Shown one piece after another: positions 1 to 7,889 of a stretch of DNA of 10,072 nt. How positions within the stretch are numbered: position 1 is the first letter of the stretch; every line of letters begins with the position of its first letter. The notes beneath the pieces are model-generated. The model did no database searches and was not told where the DNA came from. It saw only the letters and a list, made by a program, of their open reading frames with translations. Where the stretch lies: positions 423,492 through 433,563 of the forward strand of contig MU069579.1 in NCBI GenBank assembly GCA_002284615.2. Reading direction: 5' to 3'. The position numbers were made by a program, and so were the translations under genes. This stretch comes from Dunaliella salina. Taxonomy: Eukaryota > Chlorophyta > Chlorophyceae > Chlamydomonadales > Dunaliellaceae.

Positions 1-558
1 AGCGATGAAGTTGAAAGACAGCTGAGGGTGGAAGGATCAGGCAGGACTTGAATGAATCACCAAGAAGCGCCTGCGCGCCTACCGGGACGACCTGGCAATG
101 AGCAATTTCACACTGGTTCTGATCTGCAAAAAATGCCCTGTCTGACTGCTAAATGTATCAATCCAACGAAGCTGCTTCAGCTGTTCAACTCTTTTTCAAA
201 TCATCTGCGAGCCTCCTCGACACTCCATGTTGTATGCTTGCTTCTCTGGCAAGCGCCGGGGTAAAGTTGGCAGTTCTTAAATGTCATGCCTTTTGCCTTG
301 CGCTTTGCGGTTAAGCAAAAACAACCAAGGAAAAACCAAATGGTGTCAATGATCAGGACGTTCGTCATTTCTTGAGCGAGAATCAAACCAGATCATCTGA
401 GATGTAACTCTTTCTTTTTTTTGTATCTGGCAATGACCAGCAGACTGAGCGGTCAAACTACCTGGCTGAAGGCCAAAACCCCGTGTAAAGTAACTAAAAT
501 ACCTAGACTGATTATTATACTGATTATTATGCTGATTATTCAGAGTAAAGTCATTATG
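1..558 (+). other. presumed intron or upstream DNA of the DTW gene
   Basis: No exon could be assigned. The missing DTWD1 blocks (paired Cys motifs, HPxE) were looked for in three frames and not found. A stretch at 62-100 reads KKRLRAYRDDLAM in one frame with exon-like codon choice, but it has no convincing splice sites. Around 290-355 a sequence ending atggtgtcaatgatcagg weakly resembles the tandem unit that starts at 559. Confidence 0.4.
508..541. repeat. three 12-bp tandem copies (ctgattattatr)
   Basis: The copies are ctgattattata, ctgattattatg and ctgattattcag, the last one imperfect. The period is a multiple of three, which keeps an open frame of Ile/Leu codons across it. I regard that frame as a repeat artefact rather than an exon. 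Confidence 0.75.
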
Positions 559-961
559 GGAACAACATGCTCTGTGCCTTGCAATCAAGCAAGGATGTCC
601 ATGATTCATAGTGCAGTCAGCTTTTTTTTTGGAAACAACATGCTCTGTGCCTTGCAGTCGAGCAAGAACACTGGTGTCAATGATTCTGAGTCAAGTCAGT
701 TTTTTCGGAATGACATGCTCTGCGCAATCAAAAAAGAAGACTGGTGTCAATGATTCATAGTGCAGTCAGCTTCTTTGGAACGACATGCTCTGTGCCTTGC
801 AATCGAGCAGGAGCACTACGTCAATCATTCAGGGTCAAGTCAGCTTTCTCAGAAGAAAATGCTCTTTTTCGATTGCACAGGTGCAATTGAAAAAGAACAC
901 TGGTGTCAATGACTCGGAGTCCACTCATCCTTTTTGGAATGACATCTTTCCTACCTTGCAG
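559..961 (+). repeat. tandem array of about six 70-85-bp units carrying a 3' splice site
   Basis: Units start near 559, 631, 707, 777, 851 and 936. The consensus runs ggaa-acatgctctgtgcc, then ttgcag or ttgcaa, then tcragcaagaacactggt, then gtcaatgattc, a gtcaagtcag-like block and a T-run. In the last unit, ccttgcag|tcaagcaagaacactggc is the real acceptor and start of the exon at 962. Upstream, only the second unit keeps an intact AG at that position (656-657). The first and fourth read gcaatc, the third has lost the block, and the fifth is rearranged. Confidence 0.85.
872..887. repeat. small palindrome inside the fifth tandem unit
   Basis: attgcac and gtgcaat are perfect 7-bp inverted arms around AG. 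They replace the acceptor region of this unit, so this copy has no usable splice site at the standard position. Confidence 0.6.
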
Positions 962-1023
962 TCAAGCAAGAACACTGGCATCCACGCAGCAATCCTGGCA
1001 CCTGATCAAGCACAGTTACACAG
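962..1023 (+). CDS. DTW gene, first visible exon
   Basis: This 62-nt exon runs from the acceptor ctaccttgcag to the donor cag|gtgcgc. It encodes SSKNTGIHAAILAPDQAQLH plus two bases (AG), which join the first base of the next exon to give Ser. It aligns with the DTWD1 segment containing STAIHAKLLAPE. Its first 18 bases (tcaagcaagaacactggc) are also the core of the tandem array immediately upstream, so the true acceptor is the last of several related sites. The donor is weak (GTGCGC). Confidence 0.75.
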
Positions 1024-4000
1024 GTGCGCATGCAGGCTGCAGCAGGGGATGGGCCTCGAGCAGACATTGAACAATATCCGACCACGTGAGCATGGAGGAC
1101 TGCTTCTGATATGCTGGATTTTGTGACCTGGTTCAGGCAAGCTTCAATTACCAGTGTTTTTGGGTCTCGTGGAATTGGCAGTAGATGCCCTTGTGTTTGT
1201 ACTTGTTTGCAGAAGGGTGTGAGAATCGAGGGCATGAGCCTGCCAGATTCTGCCAGGCTTTTTGACATGTTTGTGAATGGGGCATACTTGCCCAATGTGT
1301 TGAAGTGGTATGAGTGACTGAAGTGGTCTGGTCCGTACTGTAACTTATGTAAGTAGCCTTGCTGTTGCCGATACAAATGCATACAACAATGTAAGTGGCC
1401 AGAGACAATAAAGTTGGTGAACGTGAATGGTCTCATCACATTTGCGCTTCCTTGACATCAAGGTTAATGAGTGCAACCACATATAATTGTTCGAGAAACT
1501 GGACTTTTTTGTACTGTTTGTGAACTTTAAATTGCCATTTTATAGAACTTTGAGATGGGGTTGGCAGAAGAGTTGCTACCCCTTGTTACCCCCCCGAACC
1601 CCCCTTCCGGCAGACGTGTGTTAGAACAGTTTGTTGGATCTCGAACTTTCTCGACCTGTTCGCTACTTATTTTGCCATACCCCCAAATTGAGTAACCCTG
1701 CTTTGCATAAGTGGCCATGTTTTAAGAGACACAAGTGGCGCACAGGGCCGTGTGTGCACTGTAGTTGGGGGCCTGGCATGTCGTGTATGGGACAAGTCAA
1801 AGGCTCCACCATGCGGGCTCTTCCTCTCTTCAGGGCCTAAACTCAAAAAGTCCAGCATCATTTCACGTCCCTGCACAGTGGCAATCGGTCACCTAATCAG
1901 TGCACTCTTTTTGTGTGTTTGTTTGCTGACTGGTGCTCACACATCTGCTGCCTCATGATGTGATTTCACTCTTGCTACTTTACGCAGCCTGGATGCATGC
2001 CCCCCCTTCGACGCAAGCCGCGCAGTGGTCCTGTACCCCAGTGATGACGCCGTGGATGTTGGCCAGCTGGAGCCCAACTCCATAGACCGCGTGTTCATCA
2101 TCGACTCCAAATGGTAAGTTGGGGCTGACATTGGGGCATGCCCGTTGGCCATTGATCGGTCACCACATGCATTTGGGACTGTTGCACCAATATGTGACGA
2201 CTATATAGGCCCATGAGTGCCTTCCGCTGCATCATGTACACAACTTGTTACGCACTAGCTGCTGACTTTGGTGCCGCCATCCGCTGATCCCCCTGGGAGG
2301 CGCGGCATCCCATTTGGATCGCCTGTGTGCCCAAGCATGGATTGAATTTCATGGGCTCGTCGCTATGGGGTGAGAGCGGTGAAGACAGGTGCCTATGATG
2401 TATGGACCAGCTTCAGGAGCCATCAGTGCACATAGAAGTGGTGTCGCTTGTCTCCTCTGTCTGTCTGTCCATTCTGATGTTCACCCTCCGGGTCTTCCAT
2501 GGAGTGATATTCTCGAGAGAGAAGGCAAGCTTGTGCCTTCTGGCAAGACAGAGCAACATATGAAGAAAGGGCTACACGTATGAGTGGCTTTGAAGGCGGA
2601 AGCATCTCAATCCATCATTGCTGGAAGGATACATCCAACATGGAAGCGCAATGCACACGCTTCCTTACAGGAAGGAGTCCAAGGAGATGATGAAGCATCC
2701 TTCGCTGTCAGGCGTGCGCCGAGTAAGGCTCAAGGATGCGCGCAGCGCATTCTGGCGCTTCCACACTGCAGGCGTCGGAGAAGAGGGGCTATGCACGATC
2801 GAGTGCTTGTTCTTCTTTCTGAGAGCACTCGTTGAGCAGGTGTGCTTTGGGCAAACGTTTTGTGCATGTGCTCATGTACTAGACAGTTTGGGAAAAGTGC
2901 ATGCATCTGTCATGACAAATGTTTTCATCGATGCGGTTTGCGCGTATCTCCAGCCGATTGGGCCACTTGCAGGCCTCCCTCCCCTTTAAATCGTCATTGC
3001 CCGGCTTGATTTGTCATTTGTCAGGAGGGGCCCATCAATCCTTGGCTAGTCACTGACAAGGCTCTTGGGTACCCTTCTTGCTTTTCGAAGTCAGCAATTT
3101 CCTACTTGGGGTCTGCAAAGACATATCAGCTGGAGCAGTTTCTGATGCCTGTGGCCTCATGCACCATTGGATTCTCTTGTTGTTTCACTCTTGTTTCACT
3201 CTTGTTGTTTCACTCTTGTTGTTTCACTCTTGTTGTTTCACTCTTGTTGTTTCACTCTTGTTTCACTCTTGTTGTTTCACTCTTGTTTCATTCTTGTTGT
3301 TTCACCCTTTGAAGTGTAACTGCATCCCTTTGGTTGCAGGGCAAGATTTTCCCTCCCGCAAGCTCGGCGGCTGCCGGCACGCCCTTAAGCAGGCAAGCTG
3401 CGCCATCCTCAATGCCACCACAGGAAGCAGCACTAGCGTCAGCACCACCAACTGCAGCAGGTGCTGCACCATCCTCAATACCAGTATTAGCATCAGCACC
3501 GTCAGCTGCAGCACCTGCTGCACCATCCTCAATCCCATCACAAGAAGCAACATTGGTGTCATCCTCAATACCTGTGCATGAAGCAGCGTCACCAGCATCA
3601 GCGTTAGCGCCATCAGCTGCAACACCAGCATTAGAATCGGCAGCAGCAGCACCTGCACCAGCACCACCATCACTTGCACCAGGAGCAGCACCGTCAGCTG
3701 AAGCACAAGCACTACCAGCTGCAACACCAACATTAGAATTGGCAGCAGCACCTGCAGCATCCGCACCATCACTTGCGCCAACAGCAGCACTGTCAGCCGC
3801 AGTGCAAGCACCATCAGCAGCAGTGCCATCAGCACGTGCAGCTCTGAGAGACCCTGTGGCTCCCTCTTTAGACCATCAAAATCGCCAAAGGGATGGAGCA
3901 GAAGGTGAAGGGGCAGCCAAAGATGCTGCAACCTGTACGGAAGACCAAAGGGAGCAACCGAGCAAGGGCTATGATCCTCATGCATTTGATGACTTATTGT

Positions 4001-6686
4001 GGTAAGAAACAAAGCGGCTAAGGTCTTGTTGTAAGAGAAAGAGGAACAATAAGCTTTGTTCACAGAAATCACTACACGCATCAAGTAAGTAAAAGAACAA
4101 ATTGGCTCAAACAGTCTTGTGAAATGTTCACGAGGGAATTGAAAGGTAGCTTTCAATTCATGCAGATCTGTAGGGCCTTTCTCATTCACTTGAGGTGCGT
4201 ACCACGAAGTGTAACTCCATTTCTTATGTGGGTGATGAAGCGTGACGTATGCAAGAAAGTGCTGAACATTTGCTCTTGAACACACATGCGGTCTTTTCCA
4301 GAGGGGGCCAACTGAGGCATAAAATTTCCTGTTTGTGCATGCTCCCTGCATATGTGTGCTGCGTTTGGCAGTTTTGAAACCTGGTTCCTGAGGCGCTGAG
4401 GTTTCGGCGCACATGCCTAATTAGTTGCAGCGTGAACCCTATTTTTCACCATAAAAACCCCATACTTGACCACTCACTGCACCAAATGGGGTAATTTTTT
4501 TAGTGGTTCGGAGTCCTTGTCACCAAAGAATGTAATTGCAATAGAAATGGAGCTAAGACCCAGCGGTTGCTGGGATACAGGATTCCAGCTGTTTTCCTAA
4601 GAAAGAATCCAGCACTTGGGGTGCCCAAAAGTTGCCCAAATTTTAACCTCTTTTCTCCTGTTTTTAAATATCCTACACAAATATGAATATTCTGCACCTC
4701 TCAAAAAAATAATTTGTAAGGAATTCCCGCTTGAATCCTGGTTGTCCCCGGCTGGCCAGGACCCCCCAAACAGTCTTTAAGCTGTGCATGCATCCTGCAT
4801 ACATCCTTGTGTGCTCTGAGCATACATGTTTTAATGTCCCAAGCGCAGAGTTTGATAAATAGTTGGCGTGCAGAAGTGCTGTGCGCAGCTTAGAAGCTGT
4901 GTTGCACCTATTTTGGCAGGAAAAGGTGGATTTTCAAACTTGCACCTAATGGCAAGCGCTCTTGCACTCAAGCTGCTCTGAGCACGTCAAATCATGTTGT
5001 GGTGTCAGGTTTTGCATGGGGCTGCTAAGGGGGCGTGCTGGCAGGGGCCACACATCGGGACAGATGTGGGTGCGAAATGAAGGGCCTTTGTCAGCATGCC
5101 CTTACTGCAAGCTGCCGTCCCCAATTTGGCATGGATTTGCAGACCACAAAGATGCATCAAGCAAAACAAGAATGGGGTCAATCAGTGGTCTGGTTGGAAG
5201 TCAGCAAGCTGATTTGTAGCGATAGCTACCTCATTTTTTTGCCATTTCTCGCCATCTTCCCTTCCCCCTCACAGCTCCTAGGCAGAAATCCAGCCCGCAT
5301 TTCTCCATGATGGAAAATTCTTAAGGAATAATTACAGAGGTGGACAACTGGATATGACCTTTTCCACCCTTTTTCCTCAAATCTTACCATGCCAACCATG
5401 TCTCTTCCATAATATATCATGTTCACCAAAAATTCATGTAATCAGAGGTTCCCAGGTCACTCTCCTGGCCTCAGATCACCCAAATAAGGCCCACAGTTCA
5501 CCCTGGGACCATAATTGGGACCAAAGTTTTTTATTTGTAACCCCCATTTATTATGCTAACATCCTGTATAATAGAATTAGGAAAGAAGGAGGTCAATATT
5601 TTACCTTTTTGGCACCCCCTGTGCTGCAATTTCCTTGAAGGGAATGGCTGAAATTCTGTATCTCACCAGCCACTGGGTCTTTTTACCCCATTTCTTTTGC
5701 AATGGTATTCTACTAAAACTAGGGCTCCAAATCACTAAAAATCATTCAATTTGGTCCAGTTGCTGTTCAGTAATGAAGATTTGGTGGTGAAAACTAGGGT
5801 TCACGCCGTGGCTGAGTGAAGGGGCCAAATCTCGGACAATACTGCTCTACTGTAACAGACAGCCACGTAATGCATCCAAAACTCAGTGTCCAAGATTTGC
5901 CCCACCTATGCAATGATCATTTCAAAAACACCTATTTGTTGGGGGAAGTTGTCCAGCTCTAGAATAATTATTTTCTACTTTGCATGCACATTCCCGCATG
6001 CTCAAGGATTTTTTCTTGGAGTCTACAGTCATCCCGCTACCCTCCAAAATATGTTTAATGTATGGTATGCAGGATATTGACAGTGTATGTGTGAATTATT
6101 GATTCAAAGTTTTGGGAATGGAAAACGATCCCAGGGTGGAGCTGTGAGCCGTTTTGAGGTGCTCTGAGGCTAGAGGAGTGATTTAGGGTCCTCCAATTTT
6201 TGTTACTCTTTCATAATCATGATATTTTTGGGAAAAGTATTGGTCGTCATTGTTAGATTCGAAAAAGAAACACAAAAGAAAGAATGCCCAGCGAATAGGC
6301 CTGGCGACCTCCTCAGGGCATTTCCTTCTGTGCACTGCATGGGGAATACAACACACGCTGACATTATGGTTGTCTGCAGGTTATTTTGCTGCCAGCACAA
6401 CCATGTCAGCAAAATAGCAGCACAACGGCTCGAGCAGCATAAGGCCAAAAAAGCACAGAGTCTGAGTCCTGTACCTGAAGTAACGGTGAGTCCATTTTCT
6501 GACCCTTCTTTTAATTGGCTCTTTGTGTTGAGGCAGCTGAGCTACTCCTTTGTTTTCCTCCAGCAAACTCATTTAAATGGGATTTAGAGTGATCATTTTG
6601 AATCAGCTTGACCAACCCAGAAATATGCAATTTTCTCTGTGCAGGGTCATTCCCAGTCCGTGAACAAACGGAGAAAGAAAAAGTGA
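962..6686 (+). CDS. DTW-domain tRNA-uridine aminocarboxypropyltransferase, DTWD1-like, six exons, 5'-partial
   Basis: Enzymes of this family transfer the 3-amino-3-carboxypropyl group of S-adenosylmethionine to uridine in tRNA, making acp3U (DTWD1 acts on D-loop position 20 in animals). I join 962-1023, 1988-2113, 2671-2839, 3340-4001, 6380-6485 and 6645-6686: all introns are GT-AG, all phases match, and 388 codons precede a TGA. The blocks follow DTWD1 order: SSKNTGIHAAILAP (DTWD1 STAIHAKLLAP), RAVVLYP, RVFIIDSKW (signature block), a helix EMMKHPSL, LKDARSAFWR, a CTIEC helix, then after a long Ala-rich insertion FDDLLW and QHNHVSKIA. The C-terminus SVNKRRKKK is nuclear-localisation-like. The cysteine-rich N-terminus and HPxE motif were not found, so the gene is 5'-partial. 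Assignment to the DTW family is strong; DTWD1 rather than DTWD2 or a plant-type paralogue is inferred from the closer motif match. Confidence 0.85.
1024..1987 (+). other. intron of the DTW gene (964 nt)
   Basis: GT-AG intron from cag|gtgcgc to ttacgcag. It contains a strong cryptic acceptor-like run, C-rich and ending cttccggcag, near 1588-1612, and an AATAAA at 1407-1412. Neither is needed by the gene model, because the flanking exons join in phase. No further exon was recognised. Confidence 0.7.
1988..2113 (+). CDS. DTW gene exon with the DSKW signature
   Basis: The exon lies between the acceptor tactttacgcag and a strong donor, atg|gtaagt. It encodes LDACPPFDASRAVVLYPSDD, then AVDVGQLEPNSIDRVFIIDSK and the first two bases of a Trp codon. 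RAVVLYP matches the beta-strand that DTWD1 shows as EVALIFP, and RVFIIDSKW is the DTW signature block. The usual Thr before Trp is Lys here. The exon has a G/C-ending codon preference unlike the surrounding intron sequence. Confidence 0.88.
2114..2670 (+). other. intron of the DTW gene (557 nt)
   Basis: GT-AG intron with a consensus donor (gtaagt) and the acceptor cttccttacag. A GC-richer patch lies at about 2260-2350, but no frame in it matches the DTW domain. Nothing else was recognised. Confidence 0.75.
2671..2839 (+). CDS. DTW gene exon, core helices
   Basis: The acceptor cttccttacag gives a G that completes the Trp codon begun in the previous exon. The 56 full codons that follow include KESKEMMKHPSLSGVRRVRL, then KDARSAFWRFHTAGVGEEGL, then CTIECLFFFLRALVEQ. 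They align with the DTWD1 blocks LKTRKTCFWR and LSTIEAIYYFL (Cys for Ser before the Thr). The exon ends in phase 0 at cag|gtgtgc, a weak donor. Without splicing, the frame would run on for 50 codons that match no DTW sequence. Confidence 0.87.
3177..3307 (+). repeat. polypyrimidine minisatellite, ten units of 14 or 11 bp
   Basis: The array is ttgttgtttcactc (14 bp) mixed with the same unit lacking one TTG, ttgtttcactc (11 bp). In order the lengths are 14, 11, 14, 14, 14, 14, 11, 14, 11, 14, which fill 131 bp exactly. The last two or three units show single changes (tcattc, tcaccc). It lies in the intron 2840-3339 and ends 32 nt before the acceptor of the Ala-rich exon, so it extends the pyrimidine-rich tract there. 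Confidence 0.95.
3340..4001 (+). CDS. DTW gene exon with Ala/Pro/Ser-rich insertion
   Basis: The acceptor ctttggttgcag opens in phase 0, matching the previous exon. Codons 1-3 (GKI) lead into a low-complexity stretch, roughly codons 4-167, built from Ala, Pro, Ser and some Leu/Thr, with Ala mostly as GCA. A charged linker follows (about codons 168-209, with Asp/Glu/Lys/Gln runs). Codons 210-220, GYDPHAFDDLL, return to the conserved domain (DTWD1 QYDNLL). The donor ttattgtg|gtaaga splits the next Trp codon; the unspliced frame would stop immediately (TGG TAA). The long antisense open frame over this exon is a by-product of the biased composition. Confidence 0.85.
4002..4298 (+). other. 5' part of the long intron 4002-6379
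   Basis: The stretch follows the donor gtaaga. No coding match or repeat was recognised before the first transposon copy at 4299. An antisense open frame extends through it from the Ala-rich exon but shows no domain. Confidence 0.5.
4299..4754 (-). mobile_element. transposon family copy 3 (reverse, internally deleted)
   Basis: Read on the minus strand, this matches copy 2 over about 4415-4700. For example, gcgtgaaccctatttttcac at 4430-4449 is the exact complement of 8360-8379. The left end CAGAGGGGGCCAACT and the complement of the right end, CAGCCGGGGACAACC, agree at 11 of 15 positions. The copy is about 200 bp shorter than copy 2, apparently through loss of internal sequence. No matching 9-bp target duplication is visible (flanks ggtcttttc and gccaggacc), so the ends are less certain than for copies 1 and 2. 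A 7-bp inverted pair, GAAACCT/AGGTTTC (4376-4382, 4399-4405), sits near the left end. Confidence 0.75.
4755..5325 (+). other. intron sequence between transposon copies
   Basis: This is part of intron 4002-6379. Open frames at 4962-5310 have no recognisable domain, and no exon is required by the gene model. Nothing else was recognised. Confidence 0.5.
5335..5961 (+). mobile_element. transposon family copy 1, non-autonomous DNA element with TIRs and TSD
   Basis: A 627-bp element inserted in the 2.4-kb DTW-gene intron. The left end reads CAGAGGTGGACAACT and the complement of the right end TAGAGCTGGACAACT (13 of 15 match). It is flanked by an exact 9-bp duplication, gaataatta, at 5326-5334 and 5962-5970. 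The body at about 5386-5812 is collinear with copy 2 (about 7955-8384), including shared 20-mers such as ggctgaaattctgtatctca (5646-5665 and 8218-8237). A stem pair lies near the right end. No transposase frame is present, so it must be moved in trans. TSD length and termini fit a Mutator-like or hAT-like MITE; the superfamily is unresolved. Confidence 0.88.
5821..5903. repeat. subterminal hairpin of transposon copy 1
   Basis: The arm at 5821-5838 (ggggccaaatctcggaca) pairs with tgtccaagatttgcccc at 5887-5903, with one bulged base and one mismatch. The loop is about 48 nt. Copy 2 has a hairpin of different sequence at the corresponding place. Confidence 0.75.
6050..6316 (-). mobile_element. 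transposon family copy 4 (reverse, truncated)
   Basis: On the minus strand this matches the left half of copy 2. gatcccagggtggagctgtg at 6127-6146 corresponds to the complement of 8061-8080 with a single change, and the following ctctgaggctagaggagtga is close to the complement of the 8030-8050 region. The terminal end, complement CTGAGGAGGTCGCCAGGCC, resembles the copy-2 left TIR CAGAGGGAGGCGACGGGCC. The other end and the target duplication are not recognisable, so this is an old fragment. It stops 63 bp before the exon at 6380. Confidence 0.72.
6380..6485 (+). CDS. DTW gene exon, end of the domain
   Basis: The acceptor ggttgtctgcag supplies the G that completes TG|G (Trp) from the Ala-rich exon 2.4 kb upstream. 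The 35 codons read LFCCQHNHVSKIAAQRLEQH and then KAKKAQSLSPVPEVT. The first part aligns with the DTWD1 block LLFFYSFMYQLIKN, so FDDLLW and LFCCQHN are contiguous in the protein. A basic, probably disordered tail follows. The donor is acg|gtgagt, phase 0. Confidence 0.82.
6645..6686 (+). CDS. DTW gene terminal exon with basic tail
   Basis: The acceptor ttttctctgtgcag is followed in frame by GHSQSVNKRRKKK and TGA. This short Lys/Arg-rich end could be a nuclear localisation signal or an RNA-contacting tail; human DTWD1 is nuclear. There is little conservation to test, so the call rests on the strong acceptor, phase agreement and the prompt stop. Confidence 0.7.
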   Translation, partial: GHSQSVNKRRKKK

Positions 6687-6835
6687 CCAACATCAACATT
6701 TCCTCGCGTGATTGTGCCACTGATGTCAGCTACGTAGATGTGGCTGGTCAGATACACTTGAAGTACGTTGAGAACATGTAGAAGCCTTGGCAATCACCAC
6801 CTCCTCAAAAGGATCTCTAAGAAGCTAGAAAGCTT

Positions 6836-6861
6836 TGTAACACTGACAACAAGTATTGTAA
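6836..6861 (+). promoter_or_regulatory. candidate poly(A) signals (two TGTAA)
   Basis: TGTAA occurs at 6836-6840 and again at 6857-6861, about 150-175 nt after the DTW stop codon. TGTAA is the usual green-algal polyadenylation motif, so these are plausible 3'-end signals if the host is a green alga. The motif is short and also occurs by chance elsewhere in the window. Confidence 0.4.
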
Positions 6862-6878
6862 GACTGACAACAAGTATT
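6842..6878. repeat. 16-bp direct duplication in the 3' UTR
   Basis: The sequence actgacaacaagtatt is present twice without change, at 6842-6857 and 6863-6878, a 21-bp period. The second TGTAA lies at the junction. Confidence 0.8.
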
Positions 6879-7889
6879 TCAACACTGCAGTTTTGTTTTG
6901 CTTCGGCTTGTTTTGCATTTGCGTTTAACTGTGATCATGGAACCCGCCGAAGGTTGGAACACATCCCAAGCCTGTTTTTGCAAATTAAGGTGCGATGTGC
7001 TCAGCTTAACCCAGCCCATCCTAGTCACCTGCCAGAATACGTTTTCATCCACCCCAAGGGTGTAGTATTGCACAGGTCCAGGTGGAGTTTGATCTTTCCT
7101 ACAGGGAGCATCACAGCCAGACTGGATCCGCGCATTATGATACCAAGCATAAGCTCTTGGACAGGCTTTTGAAGTGTGTGTTCCAAACCCAAAGTTTTGA
7201 AAGGCTTGTCTGGTATGCCCAAGAAATTGAGAAATGTCTCTCGGCATGTCCCTGAACCCCTGGGGATCCCCTGATAATCCCTGACATAATGTAAGCAGCC
7301 CCAGGACGTGGGACAAGAGTGGGCTGCCGCAGAGATTTGGGGCAGAATTTGACAGTACACAAGTGTTCTACCACACACCCACAACTGGATAGGTCAACCG
7401 CAATACTACAAGTGACATCACTTCTTACATTGTCGCTGAGCTGGAACTCCAGATTGGTCTGCTGCACCTTTGCCTTCACACCCCTTGCAGCCCATACTCA
7501 CACATGCATGGCAACGACATCTTGTGCGGAGCCCCTCATTTTACCAGAGCTGGACAACTTTCTCCCCCAAAAAGCATATCTGGAAACTGCTACTTTTTAA
7601 CCACCAAAGCAATGTTCCTAACACCACCCAACTTTGGTGATTTTCAAAGATCTGGAATCCTTGTATGGAATGATATCGCTGCAAAAGAAGTCGAAGAATT
7701 TTTTCTGGCTTCCCTGGCTTTGACACCGTTCTTCCATCTTTTCTTAAGCATGCATGCAAACAGGTGCGAAGAGAGGATGGCAGGGGCTTCCATTCCATTC
7801 AATGTGCTGACACCATGCGTTTCCCAACTTTTTCACACTCTCGTGCAACGAGCTGTCATCCCACAGGAGTGGAAAACTGCCAAAATTAC

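Larger units (their letters stand above)
6687..7714 (+). other. 3' UTR and uncharacterised DNA before the LINE
   Basis: The first part, to about 6890, is the likely 3' UTR. Beyond it, several overlapping open frames on both strands (up to 145 codons) show no domain I can name. This stretch may include a heavily decayed 5' part of the LINE, since an endonuclease region would be expected upstream of the reverse transcriptase, but I cannot recognise it. Confidence 0.4.

Noticed and set aside
62..150. Possible upstream exon (KKRLRAYRDDLAM, CKKCP)
   Set aside because: The paired Cys resembles the expected zinc motif, but a stop follows directly, there is no pyrimidine tract before it, and nothing else aligns with DTW proteins.
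421..753. 110-codon open frame as a gene
   Set aside because: It crosses the ctgattattat repeat and the tandem array. Its SSKNTG part is a decoy copy of the true exon start, and it stops at once afterwards.
2840..2989. Read-through extension of the exon ending at 2839
   Set aside because: The 50 extra codons do not match the family, while splicing at 2839 leads in phase to the exon that carries the rest of the domain.
3302..4414. 370-codon open frame on the minus strand
   Set aside because: It is the antisense of the Ala-rich exon; biased GCA-rich sequence reads as Leu/Met/Val without stops. It runs on into intron and transposon DNA and has no domain.
5800..5811. GGTTCACGCC as a tRNA B box (SINE origin)
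   Set aside because: It is shared by the element copies but departs from the B-box consensus, no A box was found at the right spacing, and TIRs with TSDs show a DNA transposon.
6879..7384. Overlapping minus-strand open frames of 119-145 codons
   Set aside because: They overlap each other in different frames, show no motif, and lie in low-conservation DNA between the gene and the LINE.
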